From an uncultured Eubacteriales bacterium (GTDB taxonomy: Bacteria > Bacillota > Clostridia > Oscillospirales > Oscillospiraceae), in assembly GCA_900320765.1 (NCBI GenBank), contig ONTN01000016.1:1-18722 (forward strand): a stretch of DNA of 18,722 nt, in the 5' to 3' direction. The translations under genes were made by a program, and so were the position numbers. Position 1 is the stretch's first letter; every line of letters begins with the position of its first letter. Below are positions 1 through 10,900 of this stretch, piece by piece. A model generated the notes under the pieces. It saw only the letters and a program-made list of their open reading frames with translations, was not told the DNA's origin and made no database searches.

Positions 1-1893
1 CTGTTCGACCAGGCCGAGGCGGCGGTAAAGGACGATCCCGAACTGCTGCTCAACGTCCGGATGCAGGCGCTCGCCCCTATCTGCATGAAGCTCGACAGGC
101 GTGGCGCCACGGCAAAGTACATCTGGGTGACGCGCCATCCCGAGCGCTTCCCGGATTGCGTGGAGATGCTGCCGCTCATCAAGCGCATGAATAGTACTTT
201 GGCCGCGTTCGAGGCGACGGGGCGCGACGCGCTCTGCCTTTCGCCGGGGCGCTTTCTCATACGCATAAGGAGCGGGAGGGGCGACCTTGAGAGCGTAATC
301 CTTCACTGGCAGGATAAATACATACCGACAAAGTATATGGATACCCGCAGAGCAACCCCAATGCACATTTCCGCCGTCGACGGAGTATGCGAATACTGGG
401 AGACGGAGATAGACTTTTCCGTTATCTGCCTTCGCTACTTCTTCGAGCTCAGAGACAGAGAGGGAAGAACCGTTTACCTCTCCTGCGACAGATTTATCGA
501 CTGCGAGCCGCACGATATAGACGGGATGTACGATCTTCCTCAGGCTTTGCGCGAGGAGGACGAGTTTATCACCCCGGAGTGGGCGGAGAACGCGATAGTC
601 TACCAGGTGTTCCCGTCCCGCTTCGCCGCCTCGAAGCCCGTTTCGGATAAGAAGTGGTACAAGGCGCCGATAACGGCGAAGGACGAGATAGGCGGCGACC
701 TGCCTGGGCTTTGCGAGAAGCTCGGACATATAAAGGAGCTCGGCGCCGATATACTCTATTTAACGCCCATATTCGAGGCGCGCACGACGCATAAGTACGA
801 CACGGTCGACTACTACCGGATAGACCCATCGTTCGGAACGGAGCAGGACCTTATAAGCCTCGTGGAGCGGGCGCATTCTCTCGGCCTTCGCGTTATCCTC
901 GACGGGGTGTTCAACTATACCTCAACCGAGTTCTTCGCATTCGAGGACGTTAAAAAGAACGGCGAGAAGTCTGAATACTTAGACTGGTACTATGTTGAGA
1001 GCTTCCCTCTCCGCTTAGGCTTCGGCGTGAGGCCCAACTTCCTCACCTTCGGATATTACGGCGGTATGCCAAAGCTCAACCAGAGCAATCCGGATACTGC
1101 TAAATACTTCATCGACGTCGCCCTCTACTGGCTTCGCAGAGCGCATATCGACGGATGGCGTTTAGACGTTGCCGACGAGATAGGACACAGATTCTGGAAG
1201 GATCTCAGAAGGGCGGTGAGGGCAGAGTTCCCCGAGGCGCTTTTGGTCGGCGAGGTATGGCACTACGCACCCGATTTTCTCCGCGGCGACGAGTGGGACA
1301 GCGTTATGAACTACCCGTTTTACCGCGCGGTGCACGCCGCCTCGGGCGAAGGGAGACCTTCACGCATAGCCGACGATTTAAACCGGCTGAAGGGCAGGCT
1401 CCACCCGAAGGTATGGCCGCTCCTTTGGAACCTTTTGGACAGCCACGACACTCCGCGCCTTCTCAATATCTGCGGCGGCGATAAGAGACGCGCAAGGCTT
1501 GAGATCGCCATTCAGATGCTGAGCCCCGGCTGCCCGTTCATCTATTACGGCGGCGAATACGGGCTTGACGGCGGGCGCGATCCGGACTGCCGCCGCGGTA
1601 TGCTCTGGGACGAGAAGCGTCAGGATAAGGAGATGTACGTTTGGTACAGAAAGCTTATCAGCGTCCGCAAGGCCTGCCCGGACCTTCTCGACCGCTCGGC
1701 AGAGCTTTTCGCCGACGACGGGCGCGGGCTTCTCATAATGCGCGGAGCGGACTGCGAGGCCATCTTCAACCTGCGCGGCGTACCCGCACCGATACCCGAG
1801 GCGTACGGAGCGCCGGAACTGATAGGCGGGAAGGTCTTCTCCGGCGTTCTCGACCCGTTCGGAGTCTGTGTGCTCGCAAGGGAGAAAAAATGA
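1..1893 (+). CDS. Neopullulanase/maltogenic amylase-type alpha-glycosidase (GH13_20), 5' end outside window, with a DUF4838-like N-terminal tail
   Basis: Hydrolyses alpha-1,4 (and possibly alpha-1,6) links of cyclodextrins, pullulan or maltodextrins; no signal peptide is visible, so probably cytoplasmic. Numbering from the ATG at 61: a CBM34-like N domain (about residues 43-165), then the TIM barrel from AIVYQVFPSRFA, and a C-terminal beta domain. Catalytic residues are all present: nucleophile D369 (GWRLDVADE), acid/base E398 (LVGEVWH), stabiliser D463 (SHDTPRLL). Region I reads DGVFNY, so the usual His is Tyr286. MPKLN and the GG-DP-CRR-M-W region match the maltogenic amylase/neopullulanase group closely. 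The frame is open to the window edge; codons 1-62 (LFDQAEAAVKDDPELL, KYIWVTRHPERF) are not CBM34 and resemble the end of DUF4838 proteins. ATG 187 (MNSTLAAFEATGRD) is where a stand-alone enzyme would begin, but it has no good ribosome site. Stop overlaps the next start (ATGA). Family certain; true start uncertain. Confidence 0.9.
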   Translation: MFDQAEAAVKDDPELLLNVRMQALAPICMKLDRRGATAKYIWVTRHPERFPDCVEMLPLIKRMNSTLAAFEATGRDALCLSPGRFLIRIRSGRGDLESVILHWQDKYIPTKYMDTRRATPMHISAVDGVCEYWETEIDFSVICLRYFFELRDREGRTVYLSCDRFIDCEPHDIDGMYDLPQALREEDEFITPEWAENAIVYQVFPSRFAASKPVSDKKWYKAPITAKDEIGGDLPGLCEKLGHIKELGADILYLTPIFEARTTHKYDTVDYYRIDPSFGTEQDLISLVERAHSLGLRVILDGVFNYTSTEFFAFEDVKKNGEKSEYLDWYYVESFPLRLGFGVRPNFLTFGYYGGMPKLNQSNPDTAKYFIDVALYWLRRAHIDGWRLDVADEIGHRFWKDLRRAVRAEFPEALLVGEVWHYAPDFLRGDEWDSVMNYPFYRAVHAASGEGRPSRIADDLNRLKGRLHPKVWPLLWNLLDSHDTPRLLNICGGDKRRARLEIAIQMLSPGCPFIYYGGEYGLDGGRDPDCRRGMLWDEKRQDKEMYVWYRKLISVRKACPDLLDRSAELFADDGRGLLIMRGADCEAIFNLRGVPAPIPEAYGAPELIGGKVFSGVLDPFGVCVLAREKK

Positions 1894-3038
1894 AAAAAGT
1901 CATATCGTTTCTCAAAAAAGAGCCGATGCTCGCCCTGTCTCTGCTCGCGGCGGTCATAGGCTTCATAATAACGCCGCCCACGCTCGAGCTAATCGGCGGC
2001 ATAGACTGGCGCACTCTCGGCACCCTTCTGATGATGCTGACGGTGCTCGAGGGCTTCAAGAAGGAGAATGTGCTATACCCCGTCGTTAGGCTCGGCTCGA
2101 AGCTCGGGCGAATGACCTCGCTGACGCTCTTTTTGGTGTTCGGCGTCTTCTTCTCCTCTATGTTCGTGACGAACGACGTCTCCCTTCTCATCTTCGTGCC
2201 GCTGACGATAACCCTGTTCCGCTCCGCCGGCAAAGAGAAGTATATCCTGCCCGTCATTTCTATGGAGAACATAGCCGCGATACGCGGTTCGCTGCTTATG
2301 CCCTTCGGAAGCCCGCAGAACCTGTTTTTATACGGCAAGGCGGAGGTGAGCCTCAGGAGGTTTATGCTCCATATGTCGCCGCTCTGCCTTATGAGCGCCG
2401 TTCTCCTCGTCGTATTCATCTTCTTCCTGTACAGAAAGGACCCGCGCGAGAGCACAATCCATGAGGCGGGGAGCGGCAAAGAGGGGGAGAGCTGGAGGCT
2501 AACGCCTCGAAGAGGAGCATATCTCGCCCTCTTTGCCGTCGTGCTCACGGTCATCGTGACGCGCACCTCGCTCTGGCCCTACGCTTTGGCGGTCGTCCTC
2601 ATCGGCGCGGCGATAGCGGATATAAAGCTGTTTCTCAGGGTGGACTACGTCCTTCTTTTCACCTTCCTCTGCTTCTTCCTCTTCTCCTCGTCGATAGCCA
2701 ACAACCCCGCCGTCGCCGCCTTCCTCAAGGAGAGCGTCGCCGGAAGGGAATACTGGTGGGCGATAGGGCTCAGCCAGATAATATCGAACGTGCCCGCGAC
2801 CATCGTGCTCTATCCCTTTACCCAAAACTTCGCAGGGCTCATCTACGGGGCGGATACGGCAGGGCTCTGCTCGCTAATCGGCTCCCTCGCCTCGGTCATA
2901 AACTACCGTATCTACGTCCGCGAGTATCCCGGAAACGGCAGGAAGTTTATAAAGACCTTCACCCTCGTGAGCTGGGCCTTCTTCGCCATAGTAGTGATCC
3001 CCGGCCTGCTCCTTTCGGCGTGGAGCTTCTTTTCGTAA
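1890..3038 (+). CDS. SLC13/ArsB-type (ion transporter superfamily) anion permease
   Basis: Integral membrane protein of 382 residues, hydrophobic almost throughout with roughly ten membrane segments. Two inverted half-repeats each carry a polar hairpin motif of this superfamily: TNDVS (residues 94-98) and SNVPA (299-303). The GSPQNLFLYG segment (140-149) is typical of prokaryotic SLC13-like anion or dicarboxylate permeases. The middle loop (about 181-208) is charged and cytoplasmic. Substrate cannot be read from sequence: citrate/dicarboxylate, arsenite or another anion are possible, and no ars genes are nearby. The start chosen at 1890 has AAGGGAG five bases upstream and overlaps the amylase stop as ATGA, indicating translational coupling; the frame is open further upstream to 1641, but that stretch lies inside the amylase gene and is a shadow. 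Followed directly by a strong terminator, so it is the last gene of the unit. Confidence 0.85.
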   Translation: MKKVISFLKKEPMLALSLLAAVIGFIITPPTLELIGGIDWRTLGTLLMMLTVLEGFKKENVLYPVVRLGSKLGRMTSLTLFLVFGVFFSSMFVTNDVSLLIFVPLTITLFRSAGKEKYILPVISMENIAAIRGSLLMPFGSPQNLFLYGKAEVSLRRFMLHMSPLCLMSAVLLVVFIFFLYRKDPRESTIHEAGSGKEGESWRLTPRRGAYLALFAVVLTVIVTRTSLWPYALAVVLIGAAIADIKLFLRVDYVLLFTFLCFFLFSSSIANNPAVAAFLKESVAGREYWWAIGLSQIISNVPATIVLYPFTQNFAGLIYGADTAGLCSLIGSLASVINYRIYVREYPGNGRKFIKTFTLVSWAFFAIVVIPGLLLSAWSFFS

Positions 3039-3047
3039 CTTATTATT

Positions 3048-3081
3048 CAGGCAGAATCGCAAGATTCTGCCTGTTTTTTTT
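3048..3081 (+). terminator. Intrinsic terminator of the amylase-permease unit
   Basis: Perfect 11-bp stem CAGGCAGAATC / GATTCTGCCTG with a GCAA tetraloop (3059-3062), followed by eight T (3074-3081). It lies 10 bases after the permease stop. Confidence 0.95.
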
Positions 3082-3092
3082 GCCCGCGCGTC

Positions 3093-3121
3093 TTGATAAA
3101 ATCAAGCGCTTGAGATATAAT
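3093..3121 (+). promoter_or_regulatory. Sigma-A promoter of the surface adhesin
   Basis: TTGATA (3093-3098), a 17-bp spacer, then TATAAT (3116-3121): five of six and six of six consensus. Transcription would start near 3128, leaving a leader of about 60 nt before the ATG at 3190. A ribosome site AAGGGTG (3176-3182) lies seven bases before the ATG. The leader is AT-rich with only a small GCTTTT/AAAAGC hairpin, and no riboswitch is recognised. Confidence 0.8.
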
Positions 3122-3189
3122 TAAACATTAGATAATTGATTATAGTATGCTTTTCAAAAGCCTATCATATATTTCAAGGGTGAAAAAGA

Positions 3190-4860
3190 ATGAAGAGAAT
3201 AGTTTCGTTACTGTTATGCGTTATAATGGCTCTTTCAATATTGCCTTTAGAGGCCTTCGCCGAAGGGGAGGCCCCGGGCGAAAGCGCGCCTGAGGCCGAG
3301 CTCACGGAAACGGCTGCCGAGCCTGAGGAGAACGGGGACGGCGGTGACGCTGAGCTTAACGGCTTTTCCGTTTGGACGGAGGACGAAAGCATAGGCATTA
3401 CGCTTGCCCATTCGGATATCCTTGAAAACCAGGCGATAATCGCCGCGCTGAACGGAAACCTGTATGAGCCGCTTATCAATATCGAGGTGAGCGGGCTTAC
3501 GGGCTCGGATCCCGTTCAGGCATATCTCAAGTCGGAGTCGCTTATAGGTCAGGACACAGCGAGGTACAAGGTGGTCCGCCTTTACAGCGAGCGCGAGGCC
3601 GCATGCGTTTCCGCAAGCAGAATGACGGACGTCGACACGCTCCCCTTTACGCTCGACGGGAACGGAACCTACGTTTTTGTCCGCCTGAAGGGAGTAGAGC
3701 TTGATCCCTCGGGCTACAATTCCACCCCGCCCTTCTTCGTGGAGTTCGTCAGCGGGGCTTCTAAGGTGGGCGACAGGCTCGTTTGGACTGCGGATAATCC
3801 CGCGTCGGGTCATCGTTTCGTTTTTCGCATAAACTACAGGCTCATTGTGTATACCGATCAGGAGCCGGACGCGATCCGGATGACGATACCGGAGCATATA
3901 CTGAGAGACCGCCTGGGAGCTTTAGCGGACGATTTCGAGCTCTCCGTTCCCACTAAGGAGGAGGCGGATTCGGACTCGGAATACGCTGAGGGCGTTTACT
4001 TCGCCTGGCGACGTGAGACGGACGATCAGGGCACGCCGACCGGAAATCTGATACTCTATAACTTCCGCGAAATAGAGAACGGAACGAGAAGCGGCTTTAT
4101 TGAGCTCGCTTACTATACCTCGAAAACCACCCTCGACTACAGGGACTACGATCCCGAAGACCCGGCTGCCGGCCGCTCGGATGATTTCCACGCGGTTCTT
4201 TCGCTGCCGAACAAGGAGGATAAGGATTCAGAGCACATTCCGGTTTACATAAACACTAACGCCGTCGTTACGAGCGTCAGCAAAACGGCGCAGGGAGTAT
4301 ACGACGGCTGGCAGAGCTCGTGGGGCGACCCGGCGGATTTCGGGATAACCGATCCCGACTCCGGCAGATACATAGTGTGGGCGATCTCCACCAATATGAG
4401 AATAACCCAGCCCTATTCTTTAACGATCAGGGACATTCCGATAACCGACGGACTCACCCTTGTCGGTTTCCACTGGGGCGGGGAACGCAGGTTCACACCG
4501 GCTGATGAAAACAGCTCCTTCACCGTTGAGAATCAGAGAAGCACATCAAGATGGGACTACGCGCTTACCCGCGTGGACAAGAGCGCATATACTGATATTT
4601 CGGGCGCGGAGGTCGAGAAATGGAGCGTTACAAACAGCGCAATCTCGTCTCTGAAGCCCTTTGATGAGGTCGACCCGGTCACCACAGCCTCCGGACGCGG
4701 CTCTTATTCTTATGAAAAGCCGAGATTTTATGATCCGGATGGGCATTTCAACGCCTGGAAGCGCGGAGACGGCGCGGCGAGAAGCGGGGCGGGAATAGGC
4801 GGAGTATTCGCTCCCCTCAGCTTCGTGGGAGGCATATACTCCCGATATGACCTCTTCTGA
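3190..4860 (+). CDS. Giant cell-surface adhesin, N-terminal piece (frame-disrupted)
   Basis: 556 residues. Sec signal peptide: MKR, a hydrophobic core to about residue 20, and predicted cleavage after AFA (A24). The mature start is acidic and low-complexity (EGEAPGESAPEAELTE), then beta-rich extracellular modules of the kind seen in Gram-positive adhesins; the stretch near residues 395-425 (GRYIVWAIST, ITQPYSLTIRD) resembles the isopeptide/Cna-like adhesin repeats. The frame stops at TGA 4858, but the protein logic continues one frame back: from 4851 the other frame reads LLTKDWNYAGDPDKDYG and runs on into the next entry. The two pieces together make about 2,726 residues. The break lies within 4851-4860, because the second frame has a stop at 4848. 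No slippery heptamer is present, so a one-base loss (mutation or sequence error) is likelier than programmed slippage. Confidence 0.85.
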   Translation: MKRIVSLLLCVIMALSILPLEAFAEGEAPGESAPEAELTETAAEPEENGDGGDAELNGFSVWTEDESIGITLAHSDILENQAIIAALNGNLYEPLINIEVSGLTGSDPVQAYLKSESLIGQDTARYKVVRLYSEREAACVSASRMTDVDTLPFTLDGNGTYVFVRLKGVELDPSGYNSTPPFFVEFVSGASKVGDRLVWTADNPASGHRFVFRINYRLIVYTDQEPDAIRMTIPEHILRDRLGALADDFELSVPTKEEADSDSEYAEGVYFAWRRETDDQGTPTGNLILYNFREIENGTRSGFIELAYYTSKTTLDYRDYDPEDPAAGRSDDFHAVLSLPNKEDKDSEHIPVYINTNAVVTSVSKTAQGVYDGWQSSWGDPADFGITDPDSGRYIVWAISTNMRITQPYSLTIRDIPITDGLTLVGFHWGGERRFTPADENSSFTVENQRSTSRWDYALTRVDKSAYTDISGAEVEKWSVTNSAISSLKPFDEVDPVTTASGRGSYSYEKPRFYDPDGHFNAWKRGDGAARSGAGIGGVFAPLSFVGGIYSRYDLF

Positions 4861-4946
4861 CGAAGGACTGGAATTACGCGGGCGATCCGGATAAGGATTA
4901 CGGATACTTCCGCGAGTACGTTATTTACGATCAGTGGGATTACGAC

Positions 4947-7900
4947 GTGAAGCTCGGGCATTCGGCGAGCGACGTCGTGAGCATAGGAAAGGGAGACTAC
5001 CGCATCAAGTCCCTGCAGTTCAATATCTCCGTAAGAAATGAGAAGCTCAATCAGTCGGCGCAGAGATTCGGGAGCGCATCGGGCGGATACGACGCGGTTA
5101 TCGACGAAAACGACGCCGGCGGCGGAATAGGCGACGTTCTGTTTATCTACGGTCAGACCGCCGAGGGCGAATGGGTGCGCCTTTTGAAAAAGGATTGGCA
5201 CGAAGGCGGCGAGACGTGGGTAAACTCCGAATACGCGGCATTGAGCGGGCTAAGGCTTACCTTCCTTGAAAGCGAGGATCACTCGAAGGATATCCTTTAT
5301 TACCGCACTGTGATGAAATCGAGGCACGCCGAGGTCAGCGTCGGCACTGTTCCGGAATACGAGCTCTTTGATTCGGAAAAGGTGCTTTCGATCGCCGACG
5401 AGGCTGGCGTACTCTGCCTTTACAACGCTACCTGGGCTGACCTCTATTCCACCTGGGAGGGGCAGACGAAGAACGTAAGCTTTTCATCTGACGGCAGCGT
5501 GACCGGCGTGAGCTATTCCGGCGAGGATTACAGAGCTTTCCCCTGGACTCTCGATCTTGAGGACGGGGATACGAGGCAGTATTACCGCTATTTCCATATT
5601 CAGGACGCCTACCGCCGCGACTATGACTATGCCCGCATGTCGGAGACTCAGTCTTCCATTGCAAAGCGGGTGACGGCGACCGGCAACGACAGGAAGATGG
5701 CGAGATTCGTAGTCTCCTGGCAGGTCAGAATGACCGAGACGATAACCGCGAGCGAGGGTACGGATATATTTACCGAGCCCGTAATGCAGGACGGAGGCGT
5801 TTTCTACGACCTCTTGCCCAAGGGCTCCGTTCTCGATACGAATACGCTCAGAGTGAGGTCGAACGGCGCGGATTACGCCTTCACATACGAGCTCACTCCG
5901 AACTGGCGCGGTTCGGGAAGAACGATGCTTAAGGTCGTTATCAAGGACCCCGGCATCCACTATACTTTGAGTTATGAGACGATACACTCTTGGGCTTCCG
6001 TCAGGGAGTACGGGAACGCGGTTTATAACCCCGTAGCTTATGAGACGGGTAACGGAAGCATAACCGGAGGAAGCGCGGACGACGCATCCGGACTTTCCGG
6101 ATCAGATGAGGAGAGAGGCTGGATGGCGTCTCTCGATCCCGAATCTGCCGGGCAGAAGCGCTTTCTTTACGCCGACGCGCGAACAAGCATAGCCGCCCTT
6201 ATGGCGACTTCGGTCGGCACTTCGAAGAGCGTCAGGGCGTTCACGGATACGCAGTTCAAGAGCAGCGCCTTCATCGACCAGAACGGAGTGTACGTCTACA
6301 AGCTGACATACGCCCCGGATACCGTGCTCAGGGCCAAGAACCTTCTGTTTATAGATAACCTTGAGGATGCAAACGCCGCCGGAAGGCAGTGGCAGGGCGT
6401 GCTTTACAGCGCAGATCCCGAGCACCCGGAGTATGCGGTGGACGTTACTCAGCTGAAAAGCGTGGGCGCGAACCCGACGGTGTACTTTGCTGATCATTCC
6501 GTCAGGCTTACAAACTACGCCGACGGTCAGGCAGCTTCGGATTTCCTTGCCGAAAAGGGCTTTTCCGAGATGAGCGAGTTTCTCGGCAGCCATACTCTTG
6601 AGGACGTTAAGTCGGTCGCAATCTACTGCGGCGACAGCTTCGAGATGAAGGGCACGCTCTCGGAACCGAACAAAACTCTTACGGCATACCTTTATATGAA
6701 GGCCCCGGAATACGTTGCGGAGAGGGGAAACCCGTATCCTGCGACCTTCAATAATCTGGCCTTTATAATGCGCCTCGGGCTGAGCGGTGAGGACGGAACA
6801 ATCGAGTTTATCCCGCAGGTAACGGTTACGCCGGACGTCCCCGTTTTCTTCCGTATTACCGCGGACGTGCCGATGATAAAAATAAGCCAGGATGACCCCG
6901 AGCTCACGATACCTGATATCAAATTCAAGCTTACCGGCGCTTCTTACTATACCGGAAGACAGATCGAGCTGTATGAGACGACGGCATACGACGGAAGCGC
7001 GGTCTTTTCCGATATCGAGCGCGGAAGCTATTATATTGAAGAGGTCGCCTCAACGAGAGACTGGGTGCTTCGAAAGCTGCCGTATCAGGTGTTTATCGAC
7101 GGCTACGGCAGGCTGTGGGCCGCGAACCTCGACGTTTTCAAAACGACGGACGGGGAGATAGAGACCGACGCCGAGACCGGAAAGCCGCTTTTGAAGGACG
7201 GATCAGTCGCGCCCGAGAGCTATATGTACTCCGCCTCTCTTGAAGAGGGCACGGTGATCAGGATAGAGAACGAGCCGCGAATGTACGCAGATTTCAGCCT
7301 CTACAAGGTAGGAAAGCGGGACGGAAGACCGATCGGAGGCGTTGAGTTCAGCCTTGAGGGCCGCTCGCATTACGATAACATGATCTATAAGACGGCGGTA
7401 TCGAGCGACGACGGCGAGGTTTTCTTTTCGGACGTAGAGTGGGGCGAATACAGACTCACAGAGACTCAGACAACCGACGGCTACAGGCTTCTTCCTGCCG
7501 ACGTTGAGATAATTGTTGAGGTCGGCGGTGACCGCAGGGTCAAGGTCTATGAGCGCAGCAAGACGACGGGCGAGCCGATCGATTCGAGCGAATGGGTCAG
7601 CGTAAGCGAGCTCGGCGATATACTCATAATGAACCGCGAAAAGTATTCTGCCTTCAGCTTCTATAAGGCGGAGCGCGTCGGCGAGGGGCTGCGTTATCTG
7701 CCCGGGGCTGCGTTCAGCCTGCGCGGCACATCAGCCGATGGAAACGCGGTGGAGAGATCGGCAGTATCCGACGAAAACGGCGTTGTTGAGTTTACCGATA
7801 TCGAGGAGGGAGTATACGAGCTGCGTGAGACTGCGGCGCCCTCGGGAATAAAGATCACAGACGCCGGCCTTGCCGAAAAGGGCGGACAGATAAACTATCA

Positions 7901-10900
7901 GGGCGATACGAAGACTTATAACGTTTTCGTTTACGAGGACGGGAGCTTCAAGATCTGCGAGCGAAGAGACGACGGAACGCTCGGCGCCGAGCTCGGCAAA
8001 AACGACGAGGACAAATACGTGTTCCTGAACTCGCCTCTCGCCGAGGGTCAGATAGTAATAACGAAGAAATGGAAGGACGGGCTCACGGGCAATGCCGCGG
8101 CAAACCGCCCCTATCCTCAGCTTACGCTGATGACAGAGGCCGCCTTCTTCTCAAAATACTATACGGTCACCTTTGACGCCTTCGGAGGTTACTTTGAGAC
8201 CGGCGGCTCAAAATACGCTATTCGCTACCGATATGACGAGCTTCCGACCGCAGCACAGCACAACGCCGTGCCCATACCGAAGAGGACGAACTACGAATTT
8301 GCGGGCTGGGTATACCGCCTCAAGGACGATGACGAGCTCCACGAATTCTCGCTGAAGGACTATGATGAAAAGGCTACGATAACGGTTTACGCTAAGTGGA
8401 TACCGTCAAGATCGTGGGTTTACCCGTATACCGGCTACACGCAGACGTTTACCGCCCCGATAACCGGAGACTATTTCATGCAGGCGTGGGGCGCAGACGG
8501 CGGAGACGCCACCGTGTATATGATATGGGCCAGAAAGGGAGGCAAGGGAGCTTACACGAGCGGAACGATCCACCTTGAGGCCGGTCAGATGATCTACGTC
8601 TACGTCGGCGGAGCGGGACAGGCTGGCTTCAGGCAGCGCAACGCCTACTCTCGCGGCGGATGGAACGGCGGCGGCAACGGAGCAAACAGCTATGACGGAG
8701 ACGAGGGCAGCGGAGCCGGCGGAGGAGCTACCGATTTCCGGCTTGTAGACGGCACATGGAATTCCTTCCCGTCGCTCAAGTCCCGCATAATGGTCGCGGG
8801 CGGAGGCGGCGGCGGAGTCGCTCTGCGAAAAGAGGACGGCGAACGCCTTCTTCCGATCAGCGCCGCTTTGGACGGGCAGAAGGAGGAGATGCCGCTCACC
8901 CAGGTCTCCGGCTTTGCCCAGACCTATAAGGCGTCGATTTCCGCCAAAGGCGTGTATACGACGTCAGCGGACTCATCGCCTGTCGGAAAATGGCTTGCCT
9001 ACGGAAGCTTTGGAATCGGCGGCTCTGTCAGCAATACGGTATACAGCAGCATCCACAGCATCGGCGGAGCGGGCGGCGGCTGGTACGGAGGCATAGCCGG
9101 CAGCACGAACTACGGAGACTCAAGATATCAGACGAACAGGCATTACGGGGCCTGCGGAACGGGCGGAACGTCCTACGTTTCCGGCTATGAGGGCTGCTTT
9201 GCAGTCAATCAGAGCTCTACATCCGGCAATATAACCCACCGGAGCGACTCGGAGTATCAGGGCTTCGTGTTTACCGATCCCGTGATACTGGCAGGCTACG
9301 AGCGCTCCTCGGCGCCGGCGAAGCCCACCTCGGACGGAAACGGTTACGCGAAGATAACTTATGTCGTTTCCGAGGAGTATCAGGCGAGCATAAACTATCC
9401 CGAGCAGACGCTCATCTATGCCGACGGGGCCGGTCTCGGCCCGGACGACGAGATAAAGTCCTTAAACAGCACGGCGAAGACCGACGCTTCGGGCAACCCG
9501 ACCTCCGGCTACTGGGAAAAGAACTCGGACGATACCTGGACTTACCATTTCATGGTGGTAGATCCCTATGAGGACTACGTCGTTTTTGAGGACGACGGGC
9601 TCTACTATTCGGCTTACGGATACAGATACGTCTCCGAGGAGATGACCCCGGGCTACATCATTCTTCCGGGAAGCGTTACTACGGCTACTGTTACGAACGG
9701 ACTTCCGACGGGGAGCCTGTATATTATGAAGAGCATTGTCGGCGGAAACAACGTCCAAAGATTTAGATTTACCGTAACTCTTAATAACAGCGCCGGTCGC
9801 CCGGTAAACGGCGTATACGGAGGAGTGAGCTTCCGGGACGGGACGGGCTCCTTCTATCTGTCGGACGGAGACAGTATGCTGATAACGGGACTTCCCGCGG
9901 GCTTTACCTACTCCGTTTCCGAGGAGACTGCGGAAGGGTATACGGCCGCCTTCAGCCCCGCGTCGCCCTCGGGCAGGATAACCGCAAACGCAACTGCGAC
10001 AGTTTCCTGCGTCAACACATATACTGCGCCCCGCGTCGATCCGGTGGATATAACGCTCCGAAAGCTCGTGGTAGGGCATTTCGAGAATTCCGGTACCTAT
10101 GAGCTGAGAGCCGACTTCCGCGGCATTGGCGTGAATATCCCATACAGCTACACTGTGGGGACGGAGACATATTCGTTCACCTCAGATGAGAATGGAAACT
10201 GTATGGGTATTATCGTTTCGTTGGAGGACGGAGAGAGCGTCACTTTTGAAAGAATCCCCGTCGGCGCACAGTACAGGTTCTCAGAGCCGGCCGGCGACTA
10301 CTACTCAAGCTGGGCGGTCACCGATGAGTCGGGCGGCACGGAAATCGTTCAGAGCGCATCGCTCGCCCCGGTTATCGGAATTGAAAACTCTACTGAATGG
10401 GAGATGGCGGATGAACACGAGAGAGTGACGGTCACCTTTACGAACAGGCTTGAGAAGACGGTCGACCTCAGCGTTACAAAGATTGTCGACGGGCGTGACA
10501 GAGGCGAGGCATTCTCGATAACTATTCTCCTTCAGAACCTTGAGCCGGGCGAGATCTATTCCGCCGTTAAAAGCGGCGACGAGCCCTTTATCTGGGTCGT
10601 CAATGACGAGGGCGAGATAATACGCACACTTGACCTATATAACGGCGAGATCCTGACGATATTCGGCCTGCCGATCGGAACGGTATACCGCGTGGCCGAG
10701 AGAGACTTCGCGGGCTACACGCCGTCGATCTGCGTGAACGGGACAGACACGCCCCTCGTGCGCGTCAGACCTGATGAGGGCTTTGAAAACGGTATGGGAA
10801 CGGCAGAATTGACTGTCCACGAGGGTGATAGCTTAAAGGTAACGATCACCAACTCGAGCAGGCTGGGAGCGCTCAGAATAAGTAAAACCGTTGCGGGAAG

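Noticed and set aside
1641..1889. N-terminal extension of the permease
   Set aside because: Arg- and Pro-rich shadow of the amylase gene; the true start is ATG 1890 with a good ribosome site.
1766..2566. 266-residue minus-strand frame opposite the amylase and permease
   Set aside because: Ser/Arg-rich shadow composition, overlapping two well-supported genes.
4851..4863. Programmed -1 ribosomal frameshift in the adhesin
   Set aside because: The bases CCTCTTCTGA contain no X-XXY-YYZ slippery heptamer and no clear downstream pseudoknot; a lost base is simpler.
4947..4949. GTG as an independent start of a second adhesin gene
   Set aside because: No convincing ribosome site or promoter; the frame is open and protein-like back to 4851 and joins the first piece.
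8640..9180. Gly-rich DNA repeats (GGCGGA) as a simple-sequence expansion
   Set aside because: They are codon-level consequences of the glycine-rich protein domain, irregular and in frame.
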